A stretch of 64,000 nt of DNA from TMED14 sp964475135 (GCA_964475135.1 CAYYWL010000003.1:12414-76413); one strand, 5' to 3'. Positions 17,743-27,299 are shown, numbered from the stretch's first letter. A program made the numbers and translations. Notes: a model not told the origin generated them from the letters alone.

Positions 17743-19350
17743 TTAGTGGCGAATCAGCTTCGCAGTATGCACTCCGCGCTCGGTGTGCAGTCGTACGAAG
17801 TAGGCTCCAGGCGCCCATGCAGCGCTAGGAAGTTCCACTTCCTCAGCATTGAGCGAGCGAGCAAACACGGGGCGTCCGAGGATGTCGTACACCTCTACTG
17901 AGGTAGCACTCGCTCCAAAGGCGCGCACCACTGCGTTCGAAGTAGTTGGGTTCGGCACAAGCTGCACCTTTACCGACTCCACTTCGGGAACCGAGATACT
18001 GTAGCCCACCGCGTTCAACGCCTTAGCCATACGGGGAAGCGTGTACGCCATCACCGTGTCGATGTACAGCATCGATTGGGCCTTGATGTTCGGGTTGGTT
18101 TCGTTTGCAGATAACGGGTCGTTGGCATCCCACCAATCCCACGGGTTGGCATTCACGCGGAACGGCATCGCCATGTTCGGCGGAAGCATGTTAAACGTGT
18201 AAATGTTGTCTTGGTTACCCACGTTGTGCGGATTCGTGCGCGCCTTCACACTGTAGGCGTCATTCATCGCAGAAGCGGCGAGTACGCTGTTGTTGCCCGT
18301 GCTGTTGGCCATCTTGACAGCGGTATGCGATCCGGCTACTTCAACTACGGGGAAGAAGGCCCCCGCAATGGGAACATTGACCATTCCGCGGTAGTAGGGA
18401 GCAAAAAAGTCGTAGCGGCTGTGGAAGCTTACCATCGGCGCGTCGCCCTGGGCCAACCACGCGGAGTCGCCGAGTGCTCCGCCCAAGTTGATCACCATGT
18501 TGACAGCGTGTGGAACGCCCTTGTAGAGCTCAATGTTGCGGCCTGGCTGCGTTTGGTCCACCAACGGAAGGCCCGTGACGGGGTGGGTTCCGCTAATTGT
18601 CGCCTTGCCGCCGTAGCCGTTCCAGTCGCCCACTACCGCGGTATCGATGTAGGGGTCGCCCGCGTTGACGCTGCCGCCGAACATGCCGGTTCCGGCTGCA
18701 GTATACTGGAATTTCGCAGGGGATGCAATCTCGGCAAGGTTGTTAATAGTGGCGTACGCCAGCGTAATATAGCCCCCTGATCCGGCACCCATCAGCGAGA
18801 TCGCACTGGGGTCGATGCGGTAGGGATCGCCTAGGACGAGCTTCGAGGCGCGCATGGCGCGCACGCAGACTTTAGCGTCCTGCACCGCATTGTACACAGC
18901 CATCAGGTTGGTTCCGCGGCGAAGGTCCAAGTTGGTCGAGTTGGCCAACCAACCGAGGCGGTAGCTCGCTGAAACGGCAACAAATCCACGGCGCGCAAAG
19001 CGCTTGGCGATTTCAACCACGGCCGAATCCTTGCGGTCGCCCATGGGAGAGGCTAGGCCCTTCGGCAGGAAGGATCCTGTGTGAAAAATGATTACGACCG
19101 GGCGCGCCGTCTCGCTGTCAACGGCCGTGTCGGGCATATAGACGTCGGCGTACATCGGAATCACCATCGGGCCACCCATAGTGGCGGGCACGTACTGGCT
19201 GAAGTTGTAGCCGTAGGCCACGTTAGGAAGCACAGTGAGTTGTGCGTTGGTAAAGACTTCGTCGACGTAGCGCGACTGCGCAGAAGCCGTGAAGCTCGCT
19301 GTGGCCAGCGCCATGGCCGCCAACAGAATTTTTGTGTAGGGTTTAATCAT
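17743..19350 (-). CDS. Secreted alpha/beta-hydrolase (esterase) with T9SS sorting domain
   Basis: 535 residues: signal peptide (MIKPYTKILLAAMALATASFTASAQ), an alpha/beta-hydrolase domain of carboxylesterase type (about 80-430) with RPVVIIFHTGSF (oxyanion-side strand), VSASYRLGW, and a nucleophile elbow GAGSGGY. The C-terminal por sorting domain (about 460-535) has LVPNPTTSNAVV and GAYFVRLH. The elbow has Ala-Gly-Ser-Gly-Gly in place of the more usual Gly-x-Ser-x-Gly. It lies 39 bp downstream of a TonB receptor gene, so cleavage outside the cell followed by uptake of the product is a reasonable inference. The substrate is unknown. Confidence 0.85.
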   Translation of the reverse strand: MIKPYTKILLAAMALATASFTASAQSRYVDEVFTNAQLTVLPNVAYGYNFSQYVPATMGGPMVIPMYADVYMPDTAVDSETARPVVIIFHTGSFLPKGLASPMGDRKDSAVVEIAKRFARRGFVAVSASYRLGWLANSTNLDLRRGTNLMAVYNAVQDAKVCVRAMRASKLVLGDPYRIDPSAISLMGAGSGGYITLAYATINNLAEIASPAKFQYTAAGTGMFGGSVNAGDPYIDTAVVGDWNGYGGKATISGTHPVTGLPLVDQTQPGRNIELYKGVPHAVNMVINLGGALGDSAWLAQGDAPMVSFHSRYDFFAPYYRGMVNVPIAGAFFPVVEVAGSHTAVKMANSTGNNSVLAASAMNDAYSVKARTNPHNVGNQDNIYTFNMLPPNMAMPFRVNANPWDWWDANDPLSANETNPNIKAQSMLYIDTVMAYTLPRMAKALNAVGYSISVPEVESVKVQLVPNPTTSNAVVRAFGASATSVEVYDILGRPVFARSLNAEEVELPSAAWAPGAYFVRLHTERGVHTAKLIRH

Positions 19351-19389
19351 GCGTTTAGGTAATTAATGTTCAGAAACTTACGAAAATTT

Positions 19390-22140
19390 TCATTTAGTTG
19401 GTGCATCCCAGGTCAGTGAGAGGTATGTGAGTCGGCCTACAGCAGGGCCCCCGTATACCTGAACGACGCGCTGATTGAGCAGATTACTTGACCCCAATTT
19501 GACCGTCCAGTGGGTGTCGGCCGAGGTCCACGAGGTCTGTGCATCGACGAGACTGTAGCTCGGAATCCGCCCCGTAAACTGGGGAGACCCCTCAAAGAGG
19601 AAGCCTTCGACCCACTTGTATGCCAGGGTGTAGCCGCAGCGGCCTTTGCCTAGCTTCCAGTTGAGGTCGCGGCCTGAAATTGAGAGGTTGTACTTGTGCT
19701 CCGGCGTGTTGTATGCTGGAATAATGGGGTCGTCGGCACCTGAATTCAGCACGTTCCAAGTGTAGTTTCCGGCCAACGTATAGCGCTTGATGTAGTAGTT
19801 CGCTCCGACACTAAAGCCTTGGGTGGTCACGCGCTCTTGGGCATTGGAAGCCAAGCGGTAGGCCTGTGCGCTGCGAAGGCGGTCTGCCGCGCTCCCGCCG
19901 GGGTTGTCGTCAATTTTCAGGGCTAAATGGTAGCCTATGAAGTCGGTGTACCAACTGTAGTAGTAGGTAGCATCTAGGTAGAGTCTGTCCCACCATGTAC
20001 TACGGTAGCCTAGTTCGACATTGCGCACCTGCTCGGGGCGGACGCCCGGCATGCTGTAGTACTGCCACTGCCAGTTGGCGCGATCTTGGGGGCCTGCAGC
20101 CAAGAAGTCGCCGACCTCATCAATAGTTACCAGTGAATCGTAGCCATTCAAATTACCCAACAGCAGCGCCCGGCCCACATTGTAGTAGAGATACTGGTCC
20201 TGGAGGGTTGGGTTCCGCACTGCCGAAGAAAAGCCCAAGCGCCACACTGTTTGGGCGGTGGGGCGGTACACAATTGAGGCCGCAGGTGAAAAGAGCCACT
20301 TAAAGTTTTGGTTTTTATCCGCTCGCGCTGTCGCATTCAGGGTCCAGTGGTCGCCCCATTGGCGCTGGTAGCCGGCGTAGAGCCCCAGTTCCGCCACGCG
20401 AAGCACGCGGCCGTTGGTGTCGCTAAATAAGGTTCCGCGCGAATTGGGGCGGTACTGGCGAAGGCTTGCCCCCAAAGTAAGCTGACCGCCCGCGAGGTCA
20501 AAGGCACGTTGGCCGTGCAGGTGCGCCAGTGAGGACCGATCCCAAAACTGCGAACCGCCTTCGGTGAATGGGCGGGTAATGATGGACTGCTTCAGCGCCT
20601 CAAATGCTGCTGACCCTGGGATCAGCATGCTGTCGGGGTCGTAGGCCATGTCCATCCAGTTGCGGTTGTCGGCGTGAAAAGATTGAAACGCTTCAGGATT
20701 GCTCGCCCACAGCTCGGCCATGGCGTCGCTGAATTCAGTATTCGGAAGTGTTTCACTCGGGTAACCGTTTAAACCGCGGACCTTTTGCTTTTGAAAAATG
20801 TTCCAAAACGAACGGTACTGGTTGGCCCAAAACCCTTCATTCAGCACCGAATCCTGCATGCGAAGGGCGGTGAAGTAGGCATCGTAGGTCTGGCCTGCGT
20901 CTTCGTGGGTGGTGTAGGCTCGCACAAACCAGTCCTCGCCCTTGCGCAATTCTATGCGGTTTTGAAGGAACTGTATGTCCTTTAGGCTAAATCGGTTATC
21001 ACCTTGATAGACGGTGGTTCCGGTTCCGTAGTTAAGGGCATAAATCCCTTCAATGCCCGACTTACTGCGGTAGTGTACCGATGTCGACATTTTGAGGTTT
21101 TCGGTATTGTAGTCCACCAGGGCGGATTCTTCGATGCCTCGGCGGTGGTAGGTTCCGATGCCCGCATAGGTTTTGACGTCGCCCCCGTCGTCGTAGGCGA
21201 TTTCGTCGCCGTAGCGGTTCACCGCGTCGTAGCCTCCAGGGTTGTCGGCGGCAGACTTTGAATCGTCGGTCGGGTTGAGGTTGGTCGCCTCCCAGTCGTC
21301 GGCGCGCAGGGCAAATAGGTTGATTTTGTAGGCCCAACTCGCACTTCCGTCTGCCCGCTTAAACGCTTGAGCATGGCGGAACCCAAATTCCGCCAAGCGG
21401 CGCTCGCCCCCCTTAAACTGCACCGAGGTCCCCTGAAATAGGTACGGGTCTTTAGTGGTCATCGCGATGACGCCGTTGAATGCCGAAGGACCGTAGAGCG
21501 CGCCCACCGCGCCCGAAATCACGTCGACTTGCTGCACGTCAAGCTCGCTGGCTCCCAGAAAGTTGCCGAGCGAGAAGTTGAGACCGGGAGCCTGGTTGTC
21601 GACGCCGTCAATGACTTGGAGGCTGCGCACCGGGCTAGTACTGTTGAATCCGCGGGTGTTGATGATTTTGAATCCTATGCTCGCTGAGGTGAGGTCCACG
21701 CCCTTCATGCTCCCGAGGGCTTCGTAAAAGTTCGGCGCAGGCGCCTCCTTCATGCTGGCCAAATCCAGCGCCTCGACGGTCAGCGGAGCCTGCTTTTGCT
21801 TCTCTGAAATCTTCGAAGCTACAATTTGCGCCTCGGCAAGTTCTACGGATGACGCGTTGAGTTTGATGTTCAGCGGATCCGAGTTCCGCACCTCACCACG
21901 GTAGGTATCAAAACCAAACGCCTCTACCGTAATAGAGGAGGGAAGTCGTGCGCCCTGCACGACAAACTTGCCGTCGGGGTCCGTTACCGCCTTAGAAGAA
22001 CCAACGGTAACTACCGCTGAAGGCACCGCCTCGCGGGTTTTGGCGTCGGTCACGGTTCCGGTGATTCGGGCCGTTTGCGCATAAATTGGCATGGCGAGCA
22101 CTAGACTCAGCAACCCAAGGATGCAGGCAAATAACTTCAT
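19390..22140 (-). CDS. TonB-dependent receptor with carboxypeptidase-regulatory-like domain
   Basis: 916-residue outer-membrane receptor: signal peptide, carboxypeptidase-regulatory-like domain (about 22-105, TARITGTVTDAKTREAVPSA), a plug with NFYEALGSMKGVDLTS, NTRGFNSTSPVRSLQVIDG and ISGAVGALYGPSAFNGVI, then a long barrel ending in LTYLSLTWDAPTK. No SusD-like partner is present, so it is a stand-alone receptor. It is transcribed just before the secreted esterase gene at 17743-19350. The leaders of both genes contain the string ACCTAAACGC close to the start codon. Confidence 0.92.
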   Translation of the reverse strand: MKLFACILGLLSLVLAMPIYAQTARITGTVTDAKTREAVPSAVVTVGSSKAVTDPDGKFVVQGARLPSSITVEAFGFDTYRGEVRNSDPLNIKLNASSVELAEAQIVASKISEKQKQAPLTVEALDLASMKEAPAPNFYEALGSMKGVDLTSASIGFKIINTRGFNSTSPVRSLQVIDGVDNQAPGLNFSLGNFLGASELDVQQVDVISGAVGALYGPSAFNGVIAMTTKDPYLFQGTSVQFKGGERRLAEFGFRHAQAFKRADGSASWAYKINLFALRADDWEATNLNPTDDSKSAADNPGGYDAVNRYGDEIAYDDGGDVKTYAGIGTYHRRGIEESALVDYNTENLKMSTSVHYRSKSGIEGIYALNYGTGTTVYQGDNRFSLKDIQFLQNRIELRKGEDWFVRAYTTHEDAGQTYDAYFTALRMQDSVLNEGFWANQYRSFWNIFQKQKVRGLNGYPSETLPNTEFSDAMAELWASNPEAFQSFHADNRNWMDMAYDPDSMLIPGSAAFEALKQSIITRPFTEGGSQFWDRSSLAHLHGQRAFDLAGGQLTLGASLRQYRPNSRGTLFSDTNGRVLRVAELGLYAGYQRQWGDHWTLNATARADKNQNFKWLFSPAASIVYRPTAQTVWRLGFSSAVRNPTLQDQYLYYNVGRALLLGNLNGYDSLVTIDEVGDFLAAGPQDRANWQWQYYSMPGVRPEQVRNVELGYRSTWWDRLYLDATYYYSWYTDFIGYHLALKIDDNPGGSAADRLRSAQAYRLASNAQERVTTQGFSVGANYYIKRYTLAGNYTWNVLNSGADDPIIPAYNTPEHKYNLSISGRDLNWKLGKGRCGYTLAYKWVEGFLFEGSPQFTGRIPSYSLVDAQTSWTSADTHWTVKLGSSNLLNQRVVQVYGGPAVGRLTYLSLTWDAPTK

Positions 22141-22183
22141 AAAGGGGCGTTTAGGTCCCCGTAAAGTACGGATTTTCGGAATA

Positions 22184-23092
22184 CTACGGGAACGCGACCG
22201 ACCAGCGGCCGCTCAATACGCGGGCGTGAAATGCTTCGGCCAGCTTTACCGTGAGGGGTCCGCCCTGGCCGCTTCCGATGCGTCGCCCGTCCACCTCAAC
22301 CACAGGGGTGAGTTCGCCCATAGTTCCGGTGCCGAAGGCCTCGTCGGCCGTGTAGAGTTCGGTTAGCGAAAGGTCGCGTTCCTCGGTCGGAATCCCCAGT
22401 TCGCGCCCAAGCTCCAGCACGATTCCGCGCGTGATGCCAGGAAGGCAGTTGGTCGCGTGCGGCGTGAGCAAGTGACCGCCCCGAAACATGAAGATGTTGG
22501 TTCCGTTCATCTCGGCCACAAATCCGCGCTCGTCGAGCATCAGGGCGTCGTCGGCCCCCGCAACGTTCGCCTGAATTTTAGCCAAAATGTTGTTGATGAG
22601 GTTGTTGTGGTGAATTTTGGAGTCTACAAACTGCGGACTGTTGCGGCGAATCGCCGACGTCACGATGCGCACTCCGGCGGCATTGTCGTATACTGGCTTT
22701 TTCCACTCGGCCAGCACGATAAGGGTGCAGCCCTTTTGGTTGAGGCGCGGATCCATTCCTGAGGTAATCTTCTCGCCGCGCGTCAGGGTGAGGCGAATGT
22801 GGCTGTCGCCGCGCATTCCATTCGCTTCAAGTGTTTGAAAGATGGCGGAACGGACTTCGTCCCGCGACGGAACGTTGGCAAACGCCATCGCATGCGCCGA
22901 GGCAAACAAGCGGTCGAGGTGGTAGTCTAGGGCAAAGATTCCGTTGGGATAGACCCGAAGCCCTTCCCAAACCGCATCGCCACCTTGGACCGCGGAATCG
23001 AATACGCTCACCTTGGCCTGGTCGCGGGGCCAGAGGCGGTCGCCGACCCAAACCTGAAGGTTGGCGTTTTGTGGGTTAAACGTTTGAAGCAT
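22184..23092 (-). CDS. Class IV PLP aminotransferase (branched-chain/D-amino-acid type)
   Basis: 302 residues with the fold-type IV pattern: VSVFDSAVQGGDAVWEGLRV at the N-terminus, the likely PLP lysine in VDSKIHHNNLINNI (near 160), FVAEMNGTNIF and GITRGIVLELG. It resembles IlvE/D-amino-acid aminotransferases, and the amino-acid specificity cannot be read from sequence. It is the third gene of a run DUF2490, sulfotransferase-like, aminotransferase, 11 bp after the sulfotransferase-like gene. Confidence 0.85.
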   Translation of the reverse strand: MLQTFNPQNANLQVWVGDRLWPRDQAKVSVFDSAVQGGDAVWEGLRVYPNGIFALDYHLDRLFASAHAMAFANVPSRDEVRSAIFQTLEANGMRGDSHIRLTLTRGEKITSGMDPRLNQKGCTLIVLAEWKKPVYDNAAGVRIVTSAIRRNSPQFVDSKIHHNNLINNILAKIQANVAGADDALMLDERGFVAEMNGTNIFMFRGGHLLTPHATNCLPGITRGIVLELGRELGIPTEERDLSLTELYTADEAFGTGTMGELTPVVEVDGRRIGSGQGGPLTVKLAEAFHARVLSGRWSVAFP

Positions 23093-23103
23093 GTGAGACG
23101 AAT

Positions 23104-23814
23104 TTAGTCAAGGGTGAGGGCGTGCGGGGTCAACTGTGCGTACCATGGGGCTGCCTCTTCAGCAAGGGCCTCGAGGTGCTCGGCCATGCGCGGGGGTTCA
23201 GGAGTCGCCGGGCCAAAGCCGGTGGACTGGTGCACCTGAGCATACCAATGCGGAGCCCACACCCCGTCGAAGGGCTTGGGGCCAGCCGGCCACGAAAGCT
23301 GTTCCGGTCGAAACTCAAGGTCCAGCGCCGCACACAGCTTTTGAAATCCGCGCTCGGGATCGCGCAGTAGTTGGTCCGAGTCAACCACCACGTATTCGGA
23401 GCCCATCGACTGAAGCTGGTTCAGCGCCTCAAGTTGCTCGCGCAGCGCCACATCCCGCAGCTGAACATCCGGAACCACCTTGGCAAACGAGGCGATGACT
23501 TTGCGTGGACTTCGGATCCACAGAATGTGCTTCCAATCTGCTGCGGGTGTTAGGTCAACACCATCCATGTGGTGCGCCATGTTTTTGAGGTACACCGGTT
23601 GGGGGTGCCCCGCGAGCTGCGCCCAAACTTCGGTCGGGTCGATAGGCTGGCTTGCTAAAACGTCCGCACGTCTGGGATGATCCGCCCCTGTTCGCGCCAA
23701 GTAGGCCGCATAAAAAGGCTCGTCGACCACCGACCACCCCGGCCGCTGGGCAAAGCTGTACATCAGTGCAGTAGAAACGTTTCGGGGTCCCGAAAGGGAG
23801 TGTACGTAGCTCAT
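23104..23814 (-). CDS. Sulfotransferase-like P-loop protein
   Basis: 236 residues. The N-terminal SLSGPRNVSTALMYSFAQRP takes the place of the PAPS 5'-phosphosulfate loop of sulfotransferases, and ILWIRSPRKVIASFAKV matches the 3'-phosphate-binding segment with its conserved Arg/Ser. It belongs with the short sulfotransferase-like family often found beside class IV aminotransferases. Its start overlaps the stop of the DUF2490 gene (ATGA) and it ends 11 bp before the aminotransferase, so all three are co-expressed. The substrate is unknown, and true sulfotransferase activity is not certain. Confidence 0.75.
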   Translation of the reverse strand: MSYVHSLSGPRNVSTALMYSFAQRPGWSVVDEPFYAAYLARTGADHPRRADVLASQPIDPTEVWAQLAGHPQPVYLKNMAHHMDGVDLTPAADWKHILWIRSPRKVIASFAKVVPDVQLRDVALREQLEALNQLQSMGSEYVVVDSDQLLRDPERGFQKLCAALDLEFRPEQLSWPAGPKPFDGVWAPHWYAQVHQSTGFGPATPEPPRMAEHLEALAEEAAPWYAQLTPHALTLD

Positions 23815-24494
23815 TCCGAATGTCCAAAGGGAATATTATGGTACAACAGCACATTCCACTGCACCGACGTCGCGGTTTGCGTCGTTTGAGCCATGGCTCC
23901 GAATTCCATTCTCATGTACCGTGAAAATGGGTAGCCAATTCCGGCAAAAAAACGATTGCGGTCAAACAAACCATCGGCGCCCGGCTGCACAAAGAGCTCG
24001 TTATATAGCGATAAGTAGGGAACCCGCGTGCCCTGTTCGCCCCGATAAATAGGGGTGTTTAGCTGCACAAAGTAGCGAAGTCGATGGGCCAGCTGGCTAC
24101 CCATGAGGCGCTGCTCAACCCGAACACGATGCCGGAGCGTTGCGCGTTGCCATTGCTGCGTACTCATGAACTGCTCAAAGATTCGAAACTCAAACTGCGG
24201 CTCTTGATTTGCCACCTGAGTTGGGATAACTGCTGCACCAAACATCACACTTTGCTGGTCGTTTATCGTTCGCTGAAGGCCAAGCCGAAGCATGGTTTGG
24301 ATTTGTTGGTTGGGCTCAGGATTTATGCGCTGCTGAACGTCAGAAAAAATGGCCCATTTCGGCGCTACCTCATAAGTGCCAAAGTAAATTGCCCAAAGTC
24401 CTAGGGGGTCAGTTTGGGCCGACAGCGGAACGCTAAAAATGAAAAGGGCCGCGACGCGAATCCGCAGACCCCATGCGATTTTTAAAAAGTACAC
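23811..24494 (-). CDS. DUF2490 outer-membrane beta-barrel protein
   Basis: 227 residues with a signal peptide ending VPLSAQ (about residue 27). The body has alternating beta-strands typical of a small barrel, with the DUF2490 features: LGLWAIYFGTYEVAPKWAIF, LRHRVRVEQRL, LRYFVQLNTPIY and NRFFAGIGYPFSRYMRMEFG. The start codon is GTG. It is the first gene of the operon with the sulfotransferase-like and aminotransferase genes, and divergent from the cytochrome c gene 27 bp away. Confidence 0.75.
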   Translation of the reverse strand: MYFLKIAWGLRIRVAALFIFSVPLSAQTDPLGLWAIYFGTYEVAPKWAIFSDVQQRINPEPNQQIQTMLRLGLQRTINDQQSVMFGAAVIPTQVANQEPQFEFRIFEQFMSTQQWQRATLRHRVRVEQRLMGSQLAHRLRYFVQLNTPIYRGEQGTRVPYLSLYNELFVQPGADGLFDRNRFFAGIGYPFSRYMRMEFGAMAQTTQTATSVQWNVLLYHNIPFGHSE

Positions 24495-24521
24495 GTCGAA
24501 AAGTTACGCTAAATTGGCATA

Positions 24522-24857
24522 ATGAAAATGTTTGCAACACTCTTAGTGCTCACCCTTGTCCTTGGTCTATCTGTTGCGTGCGGATCCGCCAAAAGCACAT
24601 CTGCCATCAATTTGACCGCGGCCCAAGCGAAATTCCCCGGGTACAGCATGGCTGACTTCACTGCGGGTCAAGCACTCTATGCCAACAACTGCGGACGCTG
24701 CCACCCCGCCTACGCGCCAAGCTCACACACTGAAGAGCAGTGGGCGAACTGGGTTCCGAAAATGGTTCCGAAGGCCAACAAAAAAGCCGGAACCGTCGCA
24801 ATCGACGATGCCGGCCAGGACTTGATTCTCAAGTTCTTGTACGCTGCCTCGCACTAA
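24522..24857 (+). CDS. Cytochrome c-like lipoprotein
   Basis: 111 residues. The signal peptide MKMFATLLVLTLVLGLSVAC ends in a lipobox Cys. One haem c site, CGRCH, lies near residue 58, preceded by FTAGQALYANN as in small class I cytochromes. Candidate distal methionines lie in WVPKMVPKA. It is a probable periplasmic electron carrier anchored to a membrane. The ORF ends 4 bp into the convergent DoxX-like gene. Confidence 0.85.
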   Translation: MKMFATLLVLTLVLGLSVACGSAKSTSAINLTAAQAKFPGYSMADFTAGQALYANNCGRCHPAYAPSSHTEEQWANWVPKMVPKANKKAGTVAIDDAGQDLILKFLYAASH

Positions 24858-25228
24858 GCCTTGGGCTCAAGCGCCCCTCGGCGGAACGTGACGTAGGACG
24901 TCATCAAAATTCCGAGGATTACCAGCGGAAAAAACGTCTGCGTGTCGGGGCCGTCCACCATGTAGTGGCTAAATGTCGCCGCCAACAGTGAAAACGTGAA
25001 GCCGGCGTAGGCCCACTCTTTCAAGCGCGCAGGCGCCATCGGAACGACCAGTACAAGTGCTCCAGCCACTTTCATTATGTTCAAAAACACCCGAAAGTAG
25101 TCGGGGTAGCCAAGGTGGGCCACCCCCGCCTTGGCCATCTCACTGTGGCCGGTGAGCGCAGGCATTACGCCTTCAAAGAGAAAAATGATGCCGGTGGCAA
25201 TCCAGTAAAAAAGTCGGGTTTTGTTCAT
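24854..25228 (-). CDS. DoxX-like four-helix membrane protein
   Basis: 124 residues with four hydrophobic helices. The pattern FYWIATGIIFLFEGVMP, LGYPDYFRVFLNIMKVAGAL, AYAGFTFSLLAATFSHYMVD fits the DoxX-like family. The ATG at 25228 is preferred over that at 25240 because it overlaps the stop of the S9 peptidase gene as ATGA, a sign of coupling. Function unknown. Confidence 0.75.
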   Translation of the reverse strand: MNKTRLFYWIATGIIFLFEGVMPALTGHSEMAKAGVAHLGYPDYFRVFLNIMKVAGALVLVVPMAPARLKEWAYAGFTFSLLAATFSHYMVDGPDTQTFFPLVILGILMTSYVTFRRGALEPKA

Positions 25229-27249
25229 GGTTTGAGCCATTGGTTGAGCCAGTTAAAAAATTCGTGCTGCCACACCAACGCGTTCTGCGGGTTCAGCACC
25301 CAGTGGCCTTCTTCGGGGAAGTACAGAAATCGAGACGGAATTCCGCGCAGCTGAGCCGCTTGGTACGCCTCCATGCCTTGGTTGAGCGGAACCCGAAAGT
25401 CGTTGCCCCCGTGAATTACAAGCAGCGGAGCCGTCCACTTATCCACGTGGTTTTTGGGGTTGAATTCGCCGTAGGACTTGGGCTGGGGCTTGTCCCAGTA
25501 GGCGCCGCCCAAGTCATGGTTGGCAAAAAACAGCTCCTCGGTGGTACCGTACCAGCTGTCCATGTTGAAGAGTCCGCAGTGCGAAATCAGCGCTTTGAAG
25601 CGGCCCTCATGAATGCCCGCGAGCTGGTAGACGCTGTAGCCGCCGTAGCTGGCGCCCACAGCGCCGAGGCGCGCGGCGTCGACGTAGGGCTCGGCCGCTA
25701 CGGCGTCAATTGCCGCGAGGTAGTCCTTCATCGCTTGTCCGCCCCAGTCGCCTGAGATTTGCTCATTCCATTCGCGACCAAAGCCCGGAACTCCGCGGCG
25801 GTTCGGCGCGACCACGATGTAGCCCTGGGCTGCCATCGCTTGAAAATTCCAGCGGAAGCTGTAGAACGCGCTCACCGTACTCTGCGGTCCGCCCTGGCAG
25901 TACAGCAGTGCAGGGTACTTCTTTGCAGGGTCAAAATTCGGCGGGTACATCACCCACGTGAGCATTTTTTTGCCGTCAGTGGTCGGAATCCAGCGCTTCT
26001 CGACCTTGCCGCGCGCAATCTTGGCATAGTCGGCGTCGTTGACATGGGTGAGCGCGACGGGGGCTTTTCCGCCCAGTTTGTACAGCTCGTTCGCCTGGTT
26101 CTGGTCCATGCGCTCGGCGACGAGCGTCTTGCCCGCGTACGCGAATCCGCCAAAGTCATAGTCGCCCGAAGTCAGTGCCGTCACAGCCACCTTTGCACCC
26201 TTGAGCTCGAGGCGAATCAGCTGGTGCGACGCCTCTTGGATTACATTGAGCACTAAACTTGAGGGGCCCACCCACTTGAGGTCGTTGACGTACTCGCCCG
26301 CCACGTCGATGCGGCGAGGCTGTGCGCCCTGCGTGCTGAGGTCGAGCAGATAGAGCTGGTTGACGTCCGACTCGAAGCCGTCGGTGGGCATTGCTGTGAA
26401 AGCCAGCGTTTTCCCGTCGGGTGAAATGCGGGGGTTTCCGTCGTAGCCACTCAAGCCCGGAAGCTCCGTGGTCTTCGACGTAGCCACGTCGTAGCGGTAG
26501 AGTTTTGAATCGGTGTGCAGCGCGAACTCCTTGCCGGTACTCAGCTTGGCTGAATAGACGATGAACGACCCGTCGGGGCTGAGGTCAAAGGACTCGGCTC
26601 CGCCAAACGGAGGCAGCGGCGCGTGGCCGCGCACACCCTTGAGAATGTCGGTGTACTCTGTAGCGGGATTGGGTGCATCGGGAAAAACATGCGTGAAGGC
26701 AACGTGGTTGTAGTGGTAGTCCGTCCAACTGTCCCAGTGGCGGTACATAAGGTCGTCAAACACGGCGTAGTTGGCCTTTGGAGTCTCGGGGTGGCGCTCG
26801 AGCGGAGTTTGGTCGAGCTTCTCGCGCGTCACAAATGCCACAATCCATTGGCCGTTGGCCAGTTCTCGGAACTTGACGTCACTGGCTCCGCCCGGAACAT
26901 CCAAGTGCACCCGGACGTCGCTGCCGTCGAGCGCGCGGGATTTGAGTTTGCCTTGGTGCACGTAGGCGACGCGGGTTCCGCCTTTGACAAAGGTGGCACT
27001 CAGTTCCGACCCGGGGTCCGCAGCAAGGCTGCGCGTTTCGCCGGTAGCTGCATTCACCAAAAAGAGGTCGCGGTTGCCCTTATTGGCCTCGAGGTCGTAG
27101 CGCGTCACACCGTAGGCGACCCATCCGCTCGAAGCAGCATCGTCGAGGCTCACTCGGCCGAGCGACCACAGGAGTTCAGGGGTCATGACGGCCTGAGCAG
27201 AGGCGGCGGCCGAAGCGAGCACGAGCCCGCTAAAGAGTAGTTTCTTCAT
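25225..27249 (-). CDS. S9 family serine peptidase (DPP5/acylaminoacyl-peptidase-like)
   Basis: 674 residues: signal peptide (MKKLLFSGLVLASAAASAQA), a seven-bladed propeller (about 25-410) and a C-terminal alpha/beta-hydrolase domain (about 420-674) with the nucleophile in GAVGASYGGYS, the acid in HGGNDFRVP and the histidine in PEEGHWVL. The length and periplasmic signal fit dipeptidyl-peptidase 5, which releases dipeptides from oligopeptides. Together with the DPP7-type enzyme at 37062 it suggests amino-acid acquisition from peptides. First gene before the coupled DoxX-like gene. Confidence 0.9.
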   Translation of the reverse strand: MKKLLFSGLVLASAAASAQAVMTPELLWSLGRVSLDDAASSGWVAYGVTRYDLEANKGNRDLFLVNAATGETRSLAADPGSELSATFVKGGTRVAYVHQGKLKSRALDGSDVRVHLDVPGGASDVKFRELANGQWIVAFVTREKLDQTPLERHPETPKANYAVFDDLMYRHWDSWTDYHYNHVAFTHVFPDAPNPATEYTDILKGVRGHAPLPPFGGAESFDLSPDGSFIVYSAKLSTGKEFALHTDSKLYRYDVATSKTTELPGLSGYDGNPRISPDGKTLAFTAMPTDGFESDVNQLYLLDLSTQGAQPRRIDVAGEYVNDLKWVGPSSLVLNVIQEASHQLIRLELKGAKVAVTALTSGDYDFGGFAYAGKTLVAERMDQNQANELYKLGGKAPVALTHVNDADYAKIARGKVEKRWIPTTDGKKMLTWVMYPPNFDPAKKYPALLYCQGGPQSTVSAFYSFRWNFQAMAAQGYIVVAPNRRGVPGFGREWNEQISGDWGGQAMKDYLAAIDAVAAEPYVDAARLGAVGASYGGYSVYQLAGIHEGRFKALISHCGLFNMDSWYGTTEELFFANHDLGGAYWDKPQPKSYGEFNPKNHVDKWTAPLLVIHGGNDFRVPLNQGMEAYQAAQLRGIPSRFLYFPEEGHWVLNPQNALVWQHEFFNWLNQWLKP

Positions 27250-27269
27250 GCCGTTAAGGTAGCAATCCC

Positions 27270-27299
27270 TTTGTGAAGAGCAAGTAGTCCCTAGATTTG
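27270..27299 (+). promoter_or_regulatory. Full promoter (TTTG, 18 bp, TAGATTTG)
   Basis: Both elements of the Bacteroidota housekeeping promoter match exactly (TTTG 27270-27273, TAGATTTG 27292-27299). The start codon of the DUF819 gene follows 10 nt later. Confidence 0.75.
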
